Origin: Terriglobia bacterium
GTDB taxonomy: Bacteria > Acidobacteriota > Terriglobia > Terriglobales > Acidobacteriaceae
Length of the DNA: 40,551 nucleotides
Direction: 5' to 3'
NCBI GenBank assembly: GCA_021324365.1
Contig: JAJPJE010000072.1
Coordinates: 1 to 40,551 of the forward strand
This document shows, one piece after another, positions 37,695 to 40,551 of this stretch (positions are counted from its first letter, which is position 1; every line of letters begins with the position of its first letter). Below the pieces are notes generated by a model. The model had not been told where the DNA came from. It saw only the letters and a program-made list of their open reading frames with translations, and did not search any database. The position numbers and the translations under genes are program-made.

Positions 37695-40551
37695 ATGGTT
37701 AAACCCGTTTTTTATGATCCGCAACGCAAACGCTGGAGAAGGTTCCGGCGGATCATCGATGTGTGCGTGCTGCTGCTCACGCTACTGCTGGTGTTTTTCA
37801 TTGCCTCCTTGCTGAAGGGCTCAAGCCTGCCCTCCCTCCTGCTGCCGGAACAGAAAAAATCCTATAAGGCTCTGAAGGAGAAAGAGCCTCGCCACACCAA
37901 GCCGTTGTACGTAAGTAAGCGCCGAAAGACGACGAAACCGGCCTCGCAGGTCGTGTTGAACTCGGATGAAGGTATCCGCGCCGCCTTTTACGTCACCTGG
38001 GACGCGGGCAGTTTTGCCTCGTTACGCGAGTACCTGCATCAGATCGACATTCTCTATCCCGAATGGCTGCACATGGTCACGCCTGATGGCAGTATCCAGG
38101 CGGTAAGCGAGGAGAACAAGCTTTACCCCGTGATTCAGGGCGACAAGATTCAGCCGGTCGACCCCAGAGTGATGCAGTTGATCCGGTTCGAAAAGGCAGA
38201 TACCGAAGTCCTGCCGATGGTCAACAACTTCGATCCGGTCCACAACCAGTGGCTGCTCAGTATTGGCGACATGATGAACGACCCGCAGGCGCGAGCGAAT
38301 TTTCGCCAGCAGATACTCAAGTTCCTCGCCAGCGACCATTACAAAGGCATAAACCTGGACTTCGAAGGTTTCCCAGTGGAAGCGCAGGGCGGGTACAAGG
38401 CGCTGGTGCAGGAGCTCTATCAGGATTTCCACGAACGCGGGCTGAAGTTGCACATCAGCGTACCGGTTACAGATAAAGACTACGACTACCCATTCCTTGC
38501 CGCGAACTCCGACGGCTTGGTGCTGATGAACTACGACGAGCACTACTCGGAGGGAGATCCGGGGCCGATCGCATCACAGCAATGGTTTACGAACAACCTG
38601 GTCAGCGCCCTGAAAGTGATCCCGCGCGACAAGATCATCTGCGGTGTCGGCAGTTACGTCTACGACTGGCTGATGCCGGACAAGAAGTCGAAGAAGAAGA
38701 CGCCTGAGGCTATGTCCGTCTCGGTTCAGGAGGCTTGGCTTTCGGCGACCGACGCTGACGCCACGATTGATTTTGATTCCGACAGCCTGAACCCGCACTT
38801 CGCCTATCTCGATGACGACAACCGGCGTCATGAATTGTGGTTCATGGATGCGGTCACTGCGTTGAACCAGATGCGTGCAGCGCAGTCTCTCGGCATTCGG
38901 ACGTTTGCGCTCTGGCGCCTTGGTTCCGAAGATCGCTCGTTGTGGGCCGTATGGGACTTGCCCCAGGATCCGAAAGCGCCCGAGAAGCTGAAGAATCTGC
39001 TTCCGGGCCAGGACGTCGACATGGAGGGCAAGGGTGAGATTCTTCAGATCGTCAAGCGCCCTGCGCCGGGTTCGCGCGACGTTACGCTCGACACGAACAC
39101 CGGGCTGATTACTGACGAGGAGATCACGCAGTATCCGGTGCCCTATGAAATCGATCAGTATGGCGCAGCCCCTAAGAAGGTCGCGCTCACATTTGACGAT
39201 GGTCCCGATCCGACCTGGACCCCGAAGATTCTCGATGCGCTGAAATCACGAGGGGTTAAAGCCACGTTCTTCCTGATCGGCGTGCAGGTGGAAAAATATC
39301 CGAGTGTTGCGGACCGCATTTACCGGGAAGGTCACGAGATCGGTAACCACAGCTTCACACATCCCGATATCAGCGCGATTTCCAAGCGCTACATGCGGCT
39401 CGAGCTGAACCTCACAGAGATGCTCTTTGCCAGCCGCTACGGCTTCAAGACGCTGCTTTTCCGGCCTCCGTACTCAATCGACCAGGAGCCGGATACAGCG
39501 GACCAGGTGAGGCCGCTGGAAATCTCGCAGGACATGGGATTGATCACGATCGGCGACAAAATCGATCCCAACGACTGGAAAAATAACCCGCATCCATCAC
39601 CGCAGGAAATCACCGACAGCGTGATCAAGCAGCTTGGCCATGGCAGCATCATCCTGCTGCACGATGGCGGAGGAGATCGCAGCAACACCGCGAAAGCGAT
39701 CCCAATGATCATTGACGAGCTGCGTGCCCGAGGGTACGAGTTCGTCACCGTGGCGCAGTTGCTCGGCAAGCCGGAAACCGATGTCATGCCGCGGCTCACC
39801 GCCAATGAGCGCTGGAGCGCGCGCATCGATCGCGTCGGCTTTGAGCTGTTCGGTCTACTCATGGCCGGAATCGTCGCCGTGTTCTATGTTGGCGACATCC
39901 TGATGAGTTTCCGTCTTTTCGGAGTGGGCGCTCTAGCCGTATGGGATCGTTTCTGGCGTGGTCGCAAGGAGAAGAAAAGAGAAGGCATTGAGTTCACGCC
40001 GGCAGTCGCGGTGCTGATACCGGCGTATAACGAAGAGAAAGTCATCGAGCGGACGGTACGGGCCGTGATGATGTCCCACTACCCGAAGCTGCGCATCATC
40101 GTGGTCGATGATGGTTCGAAAGACCAGACGCTGAAAGTGGTACAGGACTCTTTCCCAGCGGAAATCGCTTCCGGAAAATTAACCGTATTGACGAAACCAA
40201 ATTCCGGCAAAGCTGACGCGCTCAACTACGGCCTGGAATTCGTGACCGAGGAGATCTTCGTCGGCATTGATGCGGATACGGTGATCGCGCGCGACGCCAT
40301 TTCGCGGCTTGTACCGCATTTCCTCGATTCGCGCATTGGTGCGGTGGCTGGAAACGCGAAGGTCGGAAACCGGGTGAACCTGTGGACCCGCTGGCAGGCG
40401 CTGGAATACATCACCAGCCAGAACTTCGAACGCCGCGCGCTCGACGCGCTGGGAGCCGTTAGTGTTGTGCCGGGCGCGATCGGCGCATGGCGGACTTCGG
40501 CCGTGCGAGATGCCGGATTTTATAAAGTCGATACAGTGGCGGAAGATGCCG
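37695..40551 (+). CDS. GH18-like / NodB deacetylase / GT2 three-module enzyme (3' end outside window)
   Basis: An open frame of 952 codons that continues past the edge. A short cytoplasmic basic start (KPVFYDPQRKRWRRFRRI) precedes a membrane helix (about residues 22-42). Residues about 92-440 are GH18-like (AAFYVTWD; the catalytic motif KGINLDFEGFP with the Glu at about 223; LVLMNYDEHYSEGDPGP). Residues about 494-690 are a NodB polysaccharide deacetylase (LTFDDGPDPTW, metal motif HEIGNHSFTHPD, RPPYS, SIILLHDGGGD). A second membrane segment (about 716-740) leads to a GT2 domain (VLIPAYNEEKVIERTV, VVDDGSKDQT, DXD-like GIDADT). The layout suggests membrane-bound synthesis and external trimming/deacetylation of a beta-linked (N-acetyl)glucosamine polymer, which is inference. 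The catalytic QxxRW would lie beyond the edge. Confidence 0.9.
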   Translation, partial: MVKPVFYDPQRKRWRRFRRIIDVCVLLLTLLLVFFIASLLKGSSLPSLLLPEQKKSYKALKEKEPRHTKPLYVSKRRKTTKPASQVVLNSDEGIRAAFYVTWDAGSFASLREYLHQIDILYPEWLHMVTPDGSIQAVSEENKLYPVIQGDKIQPVDPRVMQLIRFEKADTEVLPMVNNFDPVHNQWLLSIGDMMNDPQARANFRQQILKFLASDHYKGINLDFEGFPVEAQGGYKALVQELYQDFHERGLKLHISVPVTDKDYDYPFLAANSDGLVLMNYDEHYSEGDPGPIASQQWFTNNLVSALKVIPRDKIICGVGSYVYDWLMPDKKSKKKTPEAMSVSVQEAWLSATDADATIDFDSDSLNPHFAYLDDDNRRHELWFMDAVTALNQMRAAQSLGIRTFALWRLGSEDRSLWAVWDLPQDPKAPEKLKNLLPGQDVDMEGKGEILQIVKRPAPGSRDVTLDTNTGLITDEEITQYPVPYEIDQYGAAPKKVALTFDDGPDPTWTPKILDALKSRGVKATFFLIGVQVEKYPSVADRIYREGHEIGNHSFTHPDISAISKRYMRLELNLTEMLFASRYGFKTLLFRPPYSIDQEPDTADQVRPLEISQDMGLITIGDKIDPNDWKNNPHPSPQEITDSVIKQLGHGSIILLHDGGGDRSNTAKAIPMIIDELRARGYEFVTVAQLLGKPETDVMPRLTANERWSARIDRVGFELFGLLMAGIVAVFYVGDILMSFRLFGVGALAVWDRFWRGRKEKKREGIEFTPAVAVLIPAYNEEKVIERTVRAVMMSHYPKLRIIVVDDGSKDQTLKVVQDSFPAEIASGKLTVLTKPNSGKADALNYGLEFVTEEIFVGIDADTVIARDAISRLVPHFLDSRIGAVAGNAKVGNRVNLWTRWQALEYITSQNFERRALDALGAVSVVPGAIGAWRTSAVRDAGFYKVDTVAEDA

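Overview
The window is a densely packed bacterial chromosome segment of moderately high GC. Gene content and layout suggest an Acidobacteriota genome, class Terriglobia (Koribacter-like). The supporting signs are a near-complete split-subunit his operon, a FecR-type secreted protein with a Tyr/Gly-rich tail, a three-module GH18/NodB/GT2 enzyme, and many short GC-rich palindromic repeats. The taxonomic call is inference, because no rRNA gene is present. I saw no tRNA, rRNA, insertion sequence, prophage or CRISPR array.

Layout. Positions 1-6.2 kb hold a VOC-fold protein, an OpgC-like membrane acyltransferase, a B12-binding radical SAM enzyme, and an overlapping pair of class II photolyase and a CbiX-type chelatase. 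From 15.7 down to 6.2 kb every gene is on the minus strand. This run starts with a fluoride riboswitch and crcB (fluoride channel), then DUF190, an M50/CBS protease, a formate/nitrite-type channel and an SDR. It continues with seven genes in the order of the ion-translocating half of membrane-bound hydrogenase (mbhABCD, an E-F fusion, G and H; Mrp E-F-G-A'-A''B-C-D), with no hydrogenase genes and no NuoL-type MrpA. It ends with a protein carrying a histone-H1-like Ser/Arg tail.

Positions 15.8-19.4 kb (plus strand) carry a nucleotidyltransferase-fold protein, a Tat-exported sugar isomerase-like protein, the FecR protein with a clear terminator, and a DUF1697 protein. Positions 19.5-23.4 kb (minus) carry pyrD, a secreted alkaline-phosphatase-superfamily enzyme, a Pal-like OmpA lipoprotein and a small membrane protein.

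Positions 23.5-30.3 kb are the histidine operon on the minus strand: hisL-hisI-hisG-(repeat-filled gap)-hisD-hisC-hisB-hisH-hisF-hisA. Its head looks like a complete transcription attenuator. There is a consensus-like promoter, a 23-codon leader peptide with seven His codons in eight positions, an antiterminator option, and a strong intrinsic terminator just before hisI. hisE is not in the window.

Positions 30.4-40.5 kb carry an EAL/HDOD signalling protein, AmrS, serS, a two-gene envelope pair, a small conserved-looking ORF, a GT39-type membrane glycosyltransferase, and the three-module polysaccharide enzyme, which runs off the right edge.

Short palindromic repeats recur between genes, and several lie inside genes. 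One adds about 12 residues to HisF. Two different ones appear in the GT39 protein, one internal and one forming its C-terminus.
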